Origin: Xenorhabdus eapokensis
Lineage (GTDB): Bacteria; Pseudomonadota; Gammaproteobacteria; Enterobacterales; Enterobacteriaceae
Length of the DNA: 64,000 nt
Direction of reading: 5' to 3'
NCBI RefSeq assembly: GCF_001908105.1
Contig: NZ_MKGQ01000021.1
Span: 1 to 64,000 of the forward strand
The translations under genes were made by a program, and so were the position numbers. Below the pieces are notes generated by a model, which saw only the letters and a list, made by a program, of their open reading frames with translations, did no database searches and was not told the DNA's origin. Positions 16,538-26,934 of this stretch are shown here, piece by piece. Every line of letters begins with the position of its first letter. Position 1 is the first letter of the stretch.

Positions 16538-18637
16538 TCATGCTATTGAAATGACACGTTTAGCAGACGCAATGGTTGATGGACGATGCGCAATAATAAT
16601 TTTTGTTATATTTAACGCTGATATTGACTCATTGATATACTTTTCATTATCTGAATCAAGGTGACTTGTTGCCTCATCCATAAATAAAATACTTGGTCGT
16701 CGATAAATGGCTCTGGCTATCAATAGCCTCTGTATTTGTCCGCCGGACATTCCGCCACCTAACTCACCAATGAGTGTTTCATATCCCATCGGCATTAATA
16801 AAATATCATTATGAATATTGCAACGCTTAGCACATTCTTGTATATATTCAAGATCAGGAGCGTGATCGAATCCAGATATGTTGTCAGCGACAGAGCCAGA
16901 AAGTAATTTATCATCTTGTAATACACAAGAAATACATCTACGATAATTATTTAGGCCAATAATATTAATATCTAGCCCATTAATTAAAATAGTACCTTTG
17001 CTAGGCATTAATAACCCACACATTAATTTCATTAATGTTGTTTTACCTACACCAGATGGGCCAACAATAGCTACACTTTCTCCCGCTTTGACACTAAGAT
17101 TAAAATTAGAAATGATGGGTTTTGATAAATTGTCGTATTGATAATACAAGTTGCAAATAGTGAGTTCTGCCGGTAACCCTGAAATAACAATATTCCGGTT
17201 TGGTACTTCTCTTTCTGGTTCAGAAAGTACTATATCGGAGATGCGTTCATTATGTAAATTTAACATGCGCAATCTGAGTACCATGTCGATCAAATTACTT
17301 GCTCTATCAGCAAATTGCCCACGATAAGCGTTAAAAGCGACAAACATTCCCAGAGTCATTTGATTATTGATAACTAATGAGGCACCTAACCACAGAATAA
17401 TAATCTGCTCACAAGCAACAATAAGAGTATTAGCGATATCAAAGATTGTACTTATTTTGGCAAGTTTGGTATTTGAGTTAATTGTATCGATACTCAAATT
17501 TAACCAGGATTTTGCCCGATTTTCACATAATCCCAAGGATTTTAATGTATTAATGCTATATAAAGTTTCCATAAAATGGGAATTTGCTCTGGCATCCTTA
17601 ACTATTTGCTCTTCGGAAAGTTGCCTATAATATTGATAAGTCAGTAACCTTAAGATGACATAAACAACAGTGAACGCTAATACCACCCAGACGAGCCAGT
17701 CACCGTAGAATAACATCATAATGAAAACACTGATCAACATAATCGCGTCGATAATGCTATTAACAATATTTTTCGTAAAAGTGGTTCGTATAATGTTCAA
17801 TGAACCAAATCGTGACTGGATATCACCTAACTTACGTTTTTCAAAATAAGCTAAAGGTAATTTCATTAGATGATCGAACACCCCTGATTTCCATTGCACA
17901 TCAACAAATGTTTCCATTGTAATGGATATCCAACTACGCAAAGTAGAGACACTCACTTTAAATAGAATAAAGACAAGCAGACCACAACAAATAATAGTTA
18001 ATAAGCTATTATCCTTAGCGATAATAACGTGATCCATAATTAGCTGCATTCCTACAGGGATCAGTACATTAATAGCTTCTATAACAAGAGATAAGAAGAA
18101 AATTTTCCCCAGAGTTGCTTTAAGTCCCTGAATATTATTTAGCAGTGATATAATACGTAATCTGCTTTGTTTTTTGGCAGGGACAAAATCATGACTTGGC
18201 CACAATTCTAATGCAATGCCAGTAAAATGTTTGGAAAACTCTTGTGTACTCAAGACCCTTTGCCCGAATGCGGGATCGTGGATGGTAATTTTATTTTTCT
18301 TAACTTTAACTAAGACAACAAAATGATTCATATCCCAGTGCAGAATACAGGGTAATTTTAATGCGTACAGTTCATCAAGATCCAGCGATACGGCTCTGGT
18401 TTTGAATTTAAGGGCGCTGGCAATATTCACTAATGTAGTCAGTACAACGCCACGTGTAGAAATTCCAAACTGACTACGTAAATGGGATAAATCAATTTGT
18501 AATCCATGATAATGAAAAACCATTGCTAGGCTTGCTAACCCACACTCTGATGCTTCGGTTTGTAAAATTTTGGGGATTTTCCTTTTGAATCCTAGATTCA
18601 ACTTATTAGTAATAGTTTCATAATTTTTTTTATCCAT
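16538..18637 (-). CDS. Bacteriocin ABC exporter with C39 peptidase domain (CvaB-like)
   Basis: This inner-membrane protein of 699 residues cuts the leader from the double-glycine peptide and exports it. Residues 1-140 form the C39 peptidase, with Cys32 (TEASECGLASLAM), His105 (MNHFVVL) and Asp121 (IHDPA) all in place. Residues about 170-440 are the six-helix transmembrane domain. The ATPase domain has Walker A GPSGVGKTTLMK, signature GGGMSGGQIQRLLIARA, Walker B ILFMDEATSHLDSD and the H-loop AHRPST. It ends soon after RVISIA, a little shorter than many relatives but complete in motifs. Its start overlaps the stop of the HlyD-type gene by eight bases. Confidence 0.93.
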   Translation of the reverse strand: MDKKNYETITNKLNLGFKRKIPKILQTEASECGLASLAMVFHYHGLQIDLSHLRSQFGISTRGVVLTTLVNIASALKFKTRAVSLDLDELYALKLPCILHWDMNHFVVLVKVKKNKITIHDPAFGQRVLSTQEFSKHFTGIALELWPSHDFVPAKKQSRLRIISLLNNIQGLKATLGKIFFLSLVIEAINVLIPVGMQLIMDHVIIAKDNSLLTIICCGLLVFILFKVSVSTLRSWISITMETFVDVQWKSGVFDHLMKLPLAYFEKRKLGDIQSRFGSLNIIRTTFTKNIVNSIIDAIMLISVFIMMLFYGDWLVWVVLAFTVVYVILRLLTYQYYRQLSEEQIVKDARANSHFMETLYSINTLKSLGLCENRAKSWLNLSIDTINSNTKLAKISTIFDIANTLIVACEQIIILWLGASLVINNQMTLGMFVAFNAYRGQFADRASNLIDMVLRLRMLNLHNERISDIVLSEPEREVPNRNIVISGLPAELTICNLYYQYDNLSKPIISNFNLSVKAGESVAIVGPSGVGKTTLMKLMCGLLMPSKGTILINGLDINIIGLNNYRRCISCVLQDDKLLSGSVADNISGFDHAPDLEYIQECAKRCNIHNDILLMPMGYETLIGELGGGMSGGQIQRLLIARAIYRRPSILFMDEATSHLDSDNEKYINESISALNITKIIIAHRPSTIASAKRVISIA

Positions 18638-19928
18638 TTTGTGGTCCCATCAATGTTTTTTTCATGTCATAGAATGGTGAGAACATCCATTGATAAAGAG
18701 GACGTTTTTCAAGGAAAAACGTCGATTGGGCTTTCATGCCATTCGATAAATTTAATTTCCTTCCGTTATAGTTAAACTGTTTTTTATCTAAGTTAACCAA
18801 AACTTTATAATAGGACTCGTTTTTTTCCCCTGTTTTATTTATAGGAGCGCTTCTATAATAAGACATTTCTTGAATAGAAGCCGGAATATATGAAATATTA
18901 TCAACATACCCTGAAAATTGCCCAAACTTCTCAAATGGAAATGCATCATAGCGTATATTAATTGCATCGCCTTTCGAAATATAAGGCAAACTACTATTAG
19001 GAACCCATAGAATTAAAGAATAATTAGATTTTATATTATCCGGAATAACTTGAGCGAGAATATCATTTAAGGTTATTGCCTGACCAACGGTAAAACCGAG
19101 TGATTCAATACGACCATTAGTCGGAGAGGTTATAAATAGAGAGCCATTGGCTGTCATTTCAGTTAATTTTCGTTGTAAATCGTCACGTTGAATTTTATAT
19201 TCAGAAATTTGTTTATCAAAATCAGCTCGCTTGAGAGTAATTTCACTATTCAGATTAGTAATTTTCAATGTATCACTGATATACTGGCTATATAGATTCT
19301 GATACATATTTTGTTGCTGATAATAGGAATAGCCATAGCCATTAAATTGATCTTTTGTAATAAGCCCTCGTCTCTGATAGCGCTTGTAGTTTTCCATGTT
19401 TTTCTTTGCAAATTCAACCCCTAGACGGGCATTATCAACAACAACTTTAGACTCTTTTTGTGATTCTTCATACTGCCTTTTTTGTTCTTCCAGGCTTATT
19501 AAGGTGATGTTCTCATTATCTTGTAATTTTTGGATAATATTATTAATCTGCACTAATTGATTTTTTAATGAGTTTTTTGTATTAGTACTGATTTTTCCTG
19601 ACTCGGTAATTTGACTAAAGTCCACCTGATAGATTTTTTGTCCTTGTTTTACAAAATCTCCCACATTGACAAATTCCTGAGAAATAAAGCCCTGTTGAGA
19701 AGAGAAAATATTTATTGGATGAGGCGTGGTTATTACTTCGCCATAGACATTAATGCGTCTTGTATAACTACCAAAAGTAATAAATATAAATAAAACAACC
19801 AAAAAAAACGATGAAACGATGCAAGTAATCCAAGCAGGAATTTTTGCTATTAATAGTGCTTCTCCAGTCCATTTGGATTTTTTATTTTCTATAGCTTCTT
19901 TCCGAAACAAATCATTCATAGTAGTCAC
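18630..19928 (-). CDS. HlyD-family adaptor of the bacteriocin exporter (CvaA-like)
   Basis: This periplasmic adaptor links the ABC exporter to an outer-membrane TolC channel. The 432 residues have a cytoplasmic N-terminus, one membrane segment near residues 33-55 (WITCIVSSFFLVVLFIFITFG), and a first lipoyl half (GEVITTPHPINIFSSQQGFISQEFVNVGDFVKQGQKIYQVD). A long coiled-coil hairpin of roughly residues 120-265 follows, then a second lipoyl half (FITSPTNGRIESLGFTVGQAI) and a C-terminal beta domain. It is the first gene of the exporter operon. TolC itself is not in the window. Confidence 0.92.
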   Translation of the reverse strand: MTTMNDLFRKEAIENKKSKWTGEALLIAKIPAWITCIVSSFFLVVLFIFITFGSYTRRINVYGEVITTPHPINIFSSQQGFISQEFVNVGDFVKQGQKIYQVDFSQITESGKISTNTKNSLKNQLVQINNIIQKLQDNENITLISLEEQKRQYEESQKESKVVVDNARLGVEFAKKNMENYKRYQRRGLITKDQFNGYGYSYYQQQNMYQNLYSQYISDTLKITNLNSEITLKRADFDKQISEYKIQRDDLQRKLTEMTANGSLFITSPTNGRIESLGFTVGQAITLNDILAQVIPDNIKSNYSLILWVPNSSLPYISKGDAINIRYDAFPFEKFGQFSGYVDNISYIPASIQEMSYYRSAPINKTGEKNESYYKVLVNLDKKQFNYNGRKLNLSNGMKAQSTFFLEKRPLYQWMFSPFYDMKKTLMGPQNG

Positions 19929-20175
19929 GTGTAATTAATGTTTTTGTTTTTCAAGTCATTGCTATTTAAGTCAGAATATTAAATTCTTATTTATCAACAA
20001 ATTCCATATGTTACCAATTCATTTCATCGTCTATAATGTAATATGTTTAATATTAACGTAGTGTAAACCGTTAGTAAGATTCCTTGATGAAATGGAACTC
20101 TTTTCGGTTCTGTCATTTTTATTTGGCACTTTGTTTTAATCAAACTTTGTTGACCAAATGGAACTTACTGCCATA

Positions 20176-20277
20176 TTAAGAACACGGCCACGCCAGACTT
20201 TTCCACCAAAAGCCCTTTCGTTTGGCGAACTCGTTCCATGAGTCGCCACCATTATCCGTGATTATGATATGCAGGAA
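20176..20277 (-). pseudogene. Transposase-like scrap
   Basis: On the minus strand a short frame reads HIIITDNGGDSWNEFAKRKG, then a tryptophan-rich tail and a stop. The ITDNGG...EFA pattern resembles the second aspartate region of DDE transposases/integrases. No ends or other domains are present. It would mark an old insertion at the junction of the accessory bacteriocin locus and the flagellar core. Confidence 0.35.
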
Positions 20278-20292
20278 TAAAAGAAATAAATC

Positions 20293-20332
20293 AGCCCTTG
20301 TTTTTCCTTATTTTATGAAAAAAGCAAGGGCT
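20293..20332 (-). terminator. flgKL terminator
   Basis: AGCCCTTG and CAAGGGCT flank additional A/T pairing, forming a long stem downstream of flgL. T-rich sequence follows on the minus strand. Confidence 0.75.
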
Positions 20333-20393
20333 AGTTTACTGAGATAAGAGAATAAAACTGCAACGTGGACGTTTGGAAATATACCAACCTTAA

Positions 20394-21356
20394 TTAGCGA
20401 TACATTTCAAACAATGACATCCCTTTTAGATCAGAAAAAGCCTTATAAGAAGCCTGTAATGCAGCCTGTTCCTGATAATAACTGGAGATGGTGGAGATCC
20501 AGTCGACATCGACCAATTCGCCCATACGCGCTTTATTGGCAATACTGCGTTCACTGGCTAGCGCATCCAGTTGTTCCATTTCCTGAAGCTGCATCCCTAA
20601 TACGGCGTCCGCAGAGTATAAGTTGTTCAAGCTATTATCTACACCTCGGATAGCTTTGTTAATCAACTCGCCTGCTTCCTCTCTTTCTGCTTCGCTGGCA
20701 TTAGTGAATGGCTTTTCAAGCGCCTTGATCGCAAAATCAATGGAGGCAAAAATATCTGATTCACTTGCACTACCATCAGGCTCTTTAATCGGGTTAGACG
20801 TTGCCGATAAAAAGACTTTTGCACCGGTATGGGCAATAACCATGGAACGATTGTCATCCACTCTTTGGCTTATAGCCTCATGCCCACCTTTATAGTGAAC
20901 TTTTCCACTGCCATCGGCTTCGAAAGGTGGAACGTCTGTCTTATAACCAGCAAAAATATAGCGGCCATTGCCATCGGTTTTATTTCCGAGATTCAATATT
21001 TGTTGTTTAAGGCCATCTAATTGTTGGGCATAAGATTCACGATCGTGATCACTTTGTGCACTAGCCGCCGCAATTAATGTTTCCTTAACACTATGTGTCA
21101 CCGATACAACACTGGCAATAGTGCTCGATTGGGTTGACATCGTATTCTTGGCAAAGACACGAGCCGTAACAAATTGCTGATTCTGCGACTCAGATTGGGC
21201 AATCATAATACCCTGCGAAGCAGCCAACGGATCATCAGATGGGTTGATAACACGTTTGCCACTGGATAACTGTTCACCATACTGCATCCACTTAGCCTGA
21301 GCGCCAAAAACCCCATTCATTTTTTGGCTGTATAAAAGATTCGTACTTATACGCAC
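20394..21356 (-). CDS. flgL: Flagellar hook-filament junction protein FlgL (HAP3)
   Basis: FlgL forms the second ring between hook and filament. The 320 residues begin MRISTNLLYSQKMNGVFGAQAKWMQYGEQLSSGKRVINPSDDPLAASQ, the flagellin-like N-terminal D0/D1 helices. It ends with the matching C-terminal helix (ISTISSYYQEQAALQASYKAFSDLKGMSLFEMYR). Length agrees with the family (about 317). It follows flgK by 38 bases and shares its sigma-28 promoter; a terminator lies downstream. Confidence 0.97.
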   Translation of the reverse strand: MRISTNLLYSQKMNGVFGAQAKWMQYGEQLSSGKRVINPSDDPLAASQGIMIAQSESQNQQFVTARVFAKNTMSTQSSTIASVVSVTHSVKETLIAAASAQSDHDRESYAQQLDGLKQQILNLGNKTDGNGRYIFAGYKTDVPPFEADGSGKVHYKGGHEAISQRVDDNRSMVIAHTGAKVFLSATSNPIKEPDGSASESDIFASIDFAIKALEKPFTNASEAEREEAGELINKAIRGVDNSLNNLYSADAVLGMQLQEMEQLDALASERSIANKARMGELVDVDWISTISSYYQEQAALQASYKAFSDLKGMSLFEMYR

Positions 21357-21394
21357 AATATCACTTCCTTATTTCTCTTTAGCCAGTCGTATGA

Positions 21395-23032
21395 TTAACG
21401 GATATCCAAAATGGCATTAAACAGCGTCGATGCAGTCTGGATAACACGGGCATTTGCTAAATAGTATTGCTGTAAACGTTGCAGTTCGCCGTATTCTTCA
21501 TCCATGTTAACGCCAGAAATGGAATCAAGCTCTTTGTAACGTGCTTCTACGTTGATCTTCTGAGTTTCCAGAAGACGTTGAGAACTATTGGTTTTGCTAC
21601 CCACAGTACTGACTAACGAAGCATAAGCATCGGTCAAGGTATTTTTACCATTAATTAGCTTTTCTTTTTGCAGGAGAGTGAATTTCTTCGCGTTGGTGTT
21701 ATCGCTTGGACCAGAGTCTTTGGCGCCCGCCGTTGCCAGTTGAGAGGAATCCGTAATCTTAACTTCAAGTGTTGCTATGACATTATTGACCGTTTTCAGT
21801 GTGTACCGATCATTATCCTGTGGATTGGTCGCATTAATCTCAACTTTCAGGCCGTCAAATTCCAGTGTATTGCCATTTTCAGTTGCAGAGATCATTTCCC
21901 TGTCAGTAATACGCTGTACTTTCCAGCCACCACCTTCGTACTTAATAGTGTAGTCACTGTCTTTTACTTTAGTGGTATCGCTATATTCCACTTTAATTTC
22001 AGCCCTACCTTTGTTATTGCTGTTAGCAATGGTTTCTGGCTGCGCAAAGTTGAAGAAATCACTACCTGGTTTACCGTCCAGACCGAAACCACCACGCTGA
22101 ACCTGATTGAATTGATCCGCCATCACTAAGCCCAATTGGTTTAATTGATTGCGGGTTGGGTCTATCACTTCACTACGCACACGCAATGCACCACCTAACT
22201 TTCCTTGCGAGATAAAGCGTTCATCAATTTCTTTCGTACCTATACTATTGTTATAGCCCAACGTGATACGGCTGTTCTCTGCACTGGATGGGAGCGCTTC
22301 CAATCGATAGGATTTGCTACCCGATACCAGAGACATCCCGCCACCAAATGTGACGTTGTAGGTATTACCGTCTTGTTTAATCAAATCTACTTCAATAAGT
22401 TGATTTAACTTATCAAGCGCATCATCGCGTTTATCCAGTAAAGCCAGAGGCTCACCCGTTCCTGCACCACGCATACGAGAAATTTCATCGTTCAGAAAGG
22501 CTATCTCTTCCGCGTATTTATTGATGTCTTTAACATTCTGCTCAATTTTGATATTGATACCACTGTCCATCTTACGGAGAACTTGATCAGCGTCTTTAAA
22601 TCGGTTAACCAAACCTTCAGCTTTGCCTAGTACTGTGGTTCTTGCCGCATTATCTTCTGCGTTATTTTCAAGCGTGCTCAGGCTCTTAAAAAAATCTTCC
22701 ATAGAACTGGAAAGACTGGTTGCCTTATCCGCCAGCAGATTGTCGACTTGAGAAGCCTGACTATTGTATGTATCTGACGCCTGAAATTTAGTTTGTGCCG
22801 CATTATATTGCTGACTGACAAATTCACTATATTGACGATTAATGGAATTAACATGTACACCATTGCCAATAAAGCCAACCGGTGACATTTTTCCACTATT
22901 TTGCGACATTACCGTTGTTTGTCGGTGATATCCCTCGACCTTAGAGTTAGTAATGTTATTACCCACCACACTCATTGCCACCTGCGCAGCATTAATACCA
23001 CTCATGGCAGTATTGATAAGATTATTGGACAT
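21395..23032 (-). CDS. flgK: Flagellar hook-associated protein FlgK (HAP1)
   Basis: FlgK is the first junction ring on the hook and is exported by the flagellar type III system. The 545 residues match the enterobacterial length. The N-terminus (NNLINTAMSGINAAQVAMSVVGNNITNSKVEGYHRQT) is the rod/hook-type D0 helix with the NNITN motif. The C-terminus (VNMDEEYGELQRLQQYYLANARVIQTASTLFNAILDIR) is the conserved HAP helix. A sigma-28 promoter lies at 23091-23117, so flgKL can be made late and apart from the flgB operon. Confidence 0.97.
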   Translation of the reverse strand: MSNNLINTAMSGINAAQVAMSVVGNNITNSKVEGYHRQTTVMSQNSGKMSPVGFIGNGVHVNSINRQYSEFVSQQYNAAQTKFQASDTYNSQASQVDNLLADKATSLSSSMEDFFKSLSTLENNAEDNAARTTVLGKAEGLVNRFKDADQVLRKMDSGINIKIEQNVKDINKYAEEIAFLNDEISRMRGAGTGEPLALLDKRDDALDKLNQLIEVDLIKQDGNTYNVTFGGGMSLVSGSKSYRLEALPSSAENSRITLGYNNSIGTKEIDERFISQGKLGGALRVRSEVIDPTRNQLNQLGLVMADQFNQVQRGGFGLDGKPGSDFFNFAQPETIANSNNKGRAEIKVEYSDTTKVKDSDYTIKYEGGGWKVQRITDREMISATENGNTLEFDGLKVEINATNPQDNDRYTLKTVNNVIATLEVKITDSSQLATAGAKDSGPSDNTNAKKFTLLQKEKLINGKNTLTDAYASLVSTVGSKTNSSQRLLETQKINVEARYKELDSISGVNMDEEYGELQRLQQYYLANARVIQTASTLFNAILDIR

Positions 23033-23090
23033 GTGTCGATCCTTTTACGTTTTCGTTATGCCTCCATCGTGGGAGGGAATTCACTGCTAC

Positions 23091-23117
23091 AGTTATCGGC
23101 AAAATACCCTGATCCTT
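23091..23117 (-). promoter_or_regulatory. Sigma-28 (FliA) promoter for flgKL
   Basis: On the minus strand the -35 region is TCAAGGAT, an 11-base spacer follows and the -10 region is GCCGATAA. The -10 is a perfect FliA consensus and the -35 matches five of eight. It lies about 60 bases before flgK. Confidence 0.75.
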
Positions 23118-23134
23118 GAACAAAATTAATGTCC

Positions 23135-24148
23135 TCAAAACAGGTTATCGAAATCATAGGTATAGGCTTTTGCCATTTGGTTGCCGGTGTTCTTTAACTG
23201 CTGGATCAACGACACTAATTTTTTGGCATAACCGGGATCGGTGGCATATCCAGCCTCTTGTAAGGAATACGCTCCCTGCTCCGCAGTGGTTGATTGTGCA
23301 ACCTTGGCGTAACGGGGATTTTCCGTCAACAATTTGACGTAATCCGTTATCGCTTCCACATAAGAGCCATACACACGGAAGCTGTCCTGCATTTTCTTCG
23401 GCTCACCATCAATGTATTCCGTCGTCATAATATTAGTGACGGGTCCTTGCCAGTGTTTCCCCGCTTTAATACCAAATAAGTTATAACTCGGCTTACCTTC
23501 CTTAGTCAGAATTTCTCGCTGCCCCCAACCAGATTCCAGCGCTGCCTGAGCAATAATCAATAAATGAGGAATACCACTTTGCCGGCTTGCCAACTGTGCA
23601 GGCAAAGAAAGCATGGAAACAAAGCTGGCATTGTGCATTGGCAATGACTTGGGTTGTGCTGAACTGTACTGAGGTGAGCTATGCTGAGCAGAACGATTAG
23701 AGAAAACCGGAGATGAATTTTTAGATATAGCACGAGAGTCAGGCATAACCCGACGCATAAATGGCTCTAATGCCTGCTTCGGTAATGTTTGCAGAATTTC
23801 ATTATCCAATGGCAGCGGTACGGTATCGGCTAATCCATCAGGCACATTATTAGCGTTAGAAAATTGCTTGACGATCATGTCAGCAAATCCCAACCCCTTT
23901 TGAGAAAGATCCTGAGCAATTTGCTGATCGTACAGCGAAGTATAAAAACGTGTCTGCTCACTGCTTAAAACGCCATCCTGTGGCAACGAGGAACGCATAC
24001 TTTTCAGCATCATCTGGACGAAGACGCCTTCCAGTTGTTGGGCTACTTGCCGTAGCCCTTGTTGTGGTTCCTGTGACAATTTAGCTTTCAGTGAATGCAA
24101 TGAATTAACATCGTAAGCTGCATTGGACATCGTCAGAAAGTCATTCAT
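23135..24148 (-). CDS. flgJ: Flagellar rod cap and peptidoglycan hydrolase FlgJ
   Basis: FlgJ caps the growing rod and digests peptidoglycan so the rod can pass. The start is ATG 24148, whose A is shared with the flgI stop (TGATG). The N-terminal rod-cap half has the conserved AQQLEGVFVQMMLKSMRSSLPQDG...LYDQQIAQDLS. The C-terminal half is a glucosaminidase domain (GIPHLLIIAQAALESGWGQREI with the catalytic Glu in ALESGWG, and YNLFGIKAG). The linker is serine/glutamine-rich (SAQHSSPQYSSAQPKS). The 337 residues are slightly longer than E. coli (313). Confidence 0.96.
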   Translation of the reverse strand: MNDFLTMSNAAYDVNSLHSLKAKLSQEPQQGLRQVAQQLEGVFVQMMLKSMRSSLPQDGVLSSEQTRFYTSLYDQQIAQDLSQKGLGFADMIVKQFSNANNVPDGLADTVPLPLDNEILQTLPKQALEPFMRRVMPDSRAISKNSSPVFSNRSAQHSSPQYSSAQPKSLPMHNASFVSMLSLPAQLASRQSGIPHLLIIAQAALESGWGQREILTKEGKPSYNLFGIKAGKHWQGPVTNIMTTEYIDGEPKKMQDSFRVYGSYVEAITDYVKLLTENPRYAKVAQSTTAEQGAYSLQEAGYATDPGYAKKLVSLIQQLKNTGNQMAKAYTYDFDNLF

Positions 24149-25266
24149 CAGATAATCTCCAATTTCGCCCACAGACAACCGGCGCTCTCCATAGCCTGCA
24201 AGATAGACATTAAATCGGTTGGTGTTGCGCCTAACACATTCAATGCACGCACAACCTGGGTCAGATTCGCGCTGGCACTGAGTTGCTGCAACGCCCCGCC
24301 CTGCTCCTGAATGCCAATCCCCGTATTACGGGTCACAACGGTACTGCCTCCCGCCAATGGCGTATTGGGCTGATTAACTGCTATCTGGCGTTCAACGGTC
24401 ACAGACAAACTACCATGCGCTATCGCACAACTGTCCAAGGTAACATTGCGATTCATCACCACGGAGCCTGTTCGGGAATTGAAAATCACTTTGGCATCGC
24501 CGGCATCTACACGGATAGGCAAATTCTGCACCTGAGCCAGAAATTTCACCTGTTCGCTGTTCTCAATCGGCAAACGCAACTGAACAGTACGAGAATCCAA
24601 CGGTGTCGCCGTCCCTGTTCCCTTTAATCGGTTAACCGCATCACTGATTTTCTGAGCCAGCCCGAAATCATCATCATTCAGTTGCAGGTTCAGTGTACCT
24701 TTCTGGCCGAACTGCGTTGGCAATTCACGTTCAATCACCGCACCATTGGAGATCCGGCCACCGGCAAGCTGATTGACTTTGATACTGTTACCACCGGCAC
24801 TCGCACCAGCCCCCCCCACCAGAATATTACCCTGAGCCAAGGCATAGACCTGGTTATCCACCCCTTTTAACGGGGTCATCAGCAATGTACCGCCACGTAA
24901 ACTCTTGGCGTTACCTAGCGAGGAAACGACAATATCAATGCTCTGCCCTGCACGGGCAAAAGGCGGCAACTTTGCTGTCACCATCACGGCAGCGACGTTT
25001 TTAAGCTGCATATTGGTACCAGTGGGTACGGTGATCCCTAGCTGTGACAACATATTGCTCAGGCTTTGGGTAGTAAATGGTGTCTGCATGGTTTGGTCAC
25101 CTGTTCCATCCAGCCCAACAACCAAACCATAACCAATCAACGCGTTATCCCTGACTCCCTCAATTGTCGTCAAATCACGAATACGTTCGGCAAAAACATA
25201 AGTAGAGGTGAACGTACTGAACAGCACCAACAAAAGCGTAAAAAGGCTGGCGACTAATTTTTTCAT
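24148..25266 (-). CDS. flgI: Flagellar P-ring protein FlgI
   Basis: FlgI builds the P ring in the peptidoglycan layer. It has a signal peptide of about 26 residues from ATG 25266 ([26 protein letters not shown]), chosen because AGAGG stands at the right distance. The mature start is [33 protein letters not shown], nearly invariant in the family. The C-terminus shows [24 protein letters not shown]. Its stop overlaps the flgJ start and it follows flgH closely within the flgB-J operon. Confidence 0.97.
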   Translation of the reverse strand: MKKLVASLFTLLLVLFSTFTSTYVFAERIRDLTTIEGVRDNALIGYGLVVGLDGTGDQTMQTPFTTQSLSNMLSQLGITVPTGTNMQLKNVAAVMVTAKLPPFARAGQSIDIVVSSLGNAKSLRGGTLLMTPLKGVDNQVYALAQGNILVGGAGASAGGNSIKVNQLAGGRISNGAVIERELPTQFGQKGTLNLQLNDDDFGLAQKISDAVNRLKGTGTATPLDSRTVQLRLPIENSEQVKFLAQVQNLPIRVDAGDAKVIFNSRTGSVVMNRNVTLDSCAIAHGSLSVTVERQIAVNQPNTPLAGGSTVVTRNTGIGIQEQGGALQQLSASANLTQVVRALNVLGATPTDLMSILQAMESAGCLWAKLEII

Positions 25267-25281
25267 CCTGACCATCCTCTT

Positions 25282-26061
25282 TTAAAACGGTGAGATATTG
25301 ATAAAGAAACGTTGCAACCATCCCATGTGCTGCGCTTCGTTGATATAGCCATCACCAACATATTCAATACGGGCATCAGCAACCTGGTTGGAGCTCACCG
25401 TATTATTACCCGTGATGGTGCGCGGGTTAACAACACCAGAGAAACGAATAAACTCCGTTCCCTGATTAATGGCGATCTGCTTTTCTCCCACCACATGCAG
25501 GTTGCCATTGGCCAACAACTTATCCACGGTCACAGTAATGGTGCCCCTGAAAGTATTGTTGGCATTCGCACCGCCTTTACCACCAAATTCGTTATTCCCT
25601 TCCATGCCCAGATCGGTTTTCTCACCCCCCATCAATCCCTGTAAAAAACGAGGCGTCAAAGCTGCCGTGAAACTGGTTTTTCCATTGCGGCTGGCATTGG
25701 CTGAAGAGTTTTTGCTCGCACTGACGTTCTCTTGCAAGATAATCGTCAGCGTATCACCGATATTGCGTGGACGGCGGTCTTCAAACAGCGGTTGGTAGCC
25801 GTAATAGACTGGTTGGACAGTTTGAAAAATAGAACCATTTGGCGTTGGAGCAGGCGTTTCGGCGGGTTTTGCGGTTGTTTGCCCTTCCACCAGTGGCTTG
25901 TGCGGCATATAAGCACATCCCCCCAATGTCAGTGCCGACAATGCGAGTACCGCCACAGATATACTGATACGCCACTTATTTCTCTGGTTTTTCCGTAAAC
26001 CAGTGGAGCCATAAGCTACATGGTTTTTAGCATGGCTTTCGGCAACGGGCATTGTATCCAT
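25282..26061 (-). CDS. flgH: Flagellar L-ring lipoprotein FlgH
   Basis: FlgH forms the outer-membrane L ring. The lipobox is TLGGCAY with the modified Cys at residue 49 when counted from ATG 26061. The mature part contains the family hallmarks [42 protein letters not shown] and [16 protein letters not shown]. The stretch before the hydrophobic segment is about 30 residues, longer than in E. coli; the ATG at residue 4 is a possible alternative, but no nearer start codon was found. Next gene is flgI. Confidence 0.96.
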   Translation of the reverse strand: MDTMPVAESHAKNHVAYGSTGLRKNQRNKWRISISVAVLALSALTLGGCAYMPHKPLVEGQTTAKPAETPAPTPNGSIFQTVQPVYYGYQPLFEDRRPRNIGDTLTIILQENVSASKNSSANASRNGKTSFTAALTPRFLQGLMGGEKTDLGMEGNNEFGGKGGANANNTFRGTITVTVDKLLANGNLHVVGEKQIAINQGTEFIRFSGVVNPRTITGNNTVSSNQVADARIEYVGDGYINEAQHMGWLQRFFINISPF

Positions 26062-26129
26062 CTTCTATGCTCTTAAGTTTATCGTAGAAATAGTGGAAGA
26101 ACGTATTCCCCCACCATTTAATGATTAGG

Positions 26130-26912
26130 TTATAACTGTGTCAGCTTTTGCAGCATTTGATCAGAAGTCGATACTGCCTTGCTGTTGATTTCATAGGCTC
26201 GCTGCACCTGAATCATAGTGACCAACTCTTCCGCCACATTGACGTTAGACGTTTCGACAAAGCCTTGATAGAGCACTCCAGCACCATTGATGCCCGGTGC
26301 ATTCTCTACTGGTACGCCAGAACTGTTGGTTTCCAGATACAAATTCTCACCGATGCTTTCCAGTCCACTTTCATTGATAAACGTGGTCAATGTCAGTTGC
26401 CCAATCTGCTGAGGTGCATTTTGCCCTTGCACGTTTACACTGACAGTACCATCACTGGCAATGTTGAGCTTAGTGGCATTATCTGGAATGATGATGGCAG
26501 GCACTATCTGAAAACCACCCACAGTCACCAACTGACCATTCTGATCTTTCTGAAATGAACCATCACGGGTATAGCCAATGGTGCCATCAGGCATCTGAAC
26601 CTGGAAAAAACCCTGTCCTTTAATTGCCACATCCTGGCTGCTATTGGTTTTCGCCAGATTCCCCTGGCTGTGCAGCCGCTCAGTGGCTACCGGTCGTGCA
26701 CCTGTACCAATCTGCAAACCTGATGGCAGGGTAGTCTGTTCAGACGACATTGCACCCGGCTGACGTTCGGTTTGATAGAGCAAATCTTCAAACACCGCAC
26801 GCTGGCGTTTGAAACCGTTGGTACTGACGTTTGCCAGATTGTTAGAAATAACATCCATATTGGTTTGCTGAGCATCCAGCCCAGTCTTGGCAATCCATAA
26901 AGATCGGATCAT
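26130..26912 (-). CDS. flgG: Flagellar distal rod protein FlgG
   Basis: FlgG polymerises the distal rod that passes through the P and L rings. The 260 residues equal the E. coli length. The N-terminus [48 protein letters not shown] contains the NNLANVST motif of rod/hook proteins. The C-terminal helix is [36 protein letters not shown]. It is part of the flgB-J operon, 23 bases after flgF. Confidence 0.98.
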   Translation of the reverse strand: MIRSLWIAKTGLDAQQTNMDVISNNLANVSTNGFKRQRAVFEDLLYQTERQPGAMSSEQTTLPSGLQIGTGARPVATERLHSQGNLAKTNSSQDVAIKGQGFFQVQMPDGTIGYTRDGSFQKDQNGQLVTVGGFQIVPAIIIPDNATKLNIASDGTVSVNVQGQNAPQQIGQLTLTTFINESGLESIGENLYLETNSSGVPVENAPGINGAGVLYQGFVETSNVNVAEELVTMIQVQRAYEINSKAVSTSDQMLQKLTQL

Positions 26913-26934
26913 GAATTTATCCTCTGTATCCGAT

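Larger units (their letters stand above)
19929..20393. other. Intergenic region between bacteriocin locus and flgL
   Basis: It contains the presumed promoter of the exporter operon, a short transposase-like scrap (20176-20277) and the flgKL terminator (20293-20332). Nothing else is recognisable. Confidence 0.6.
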
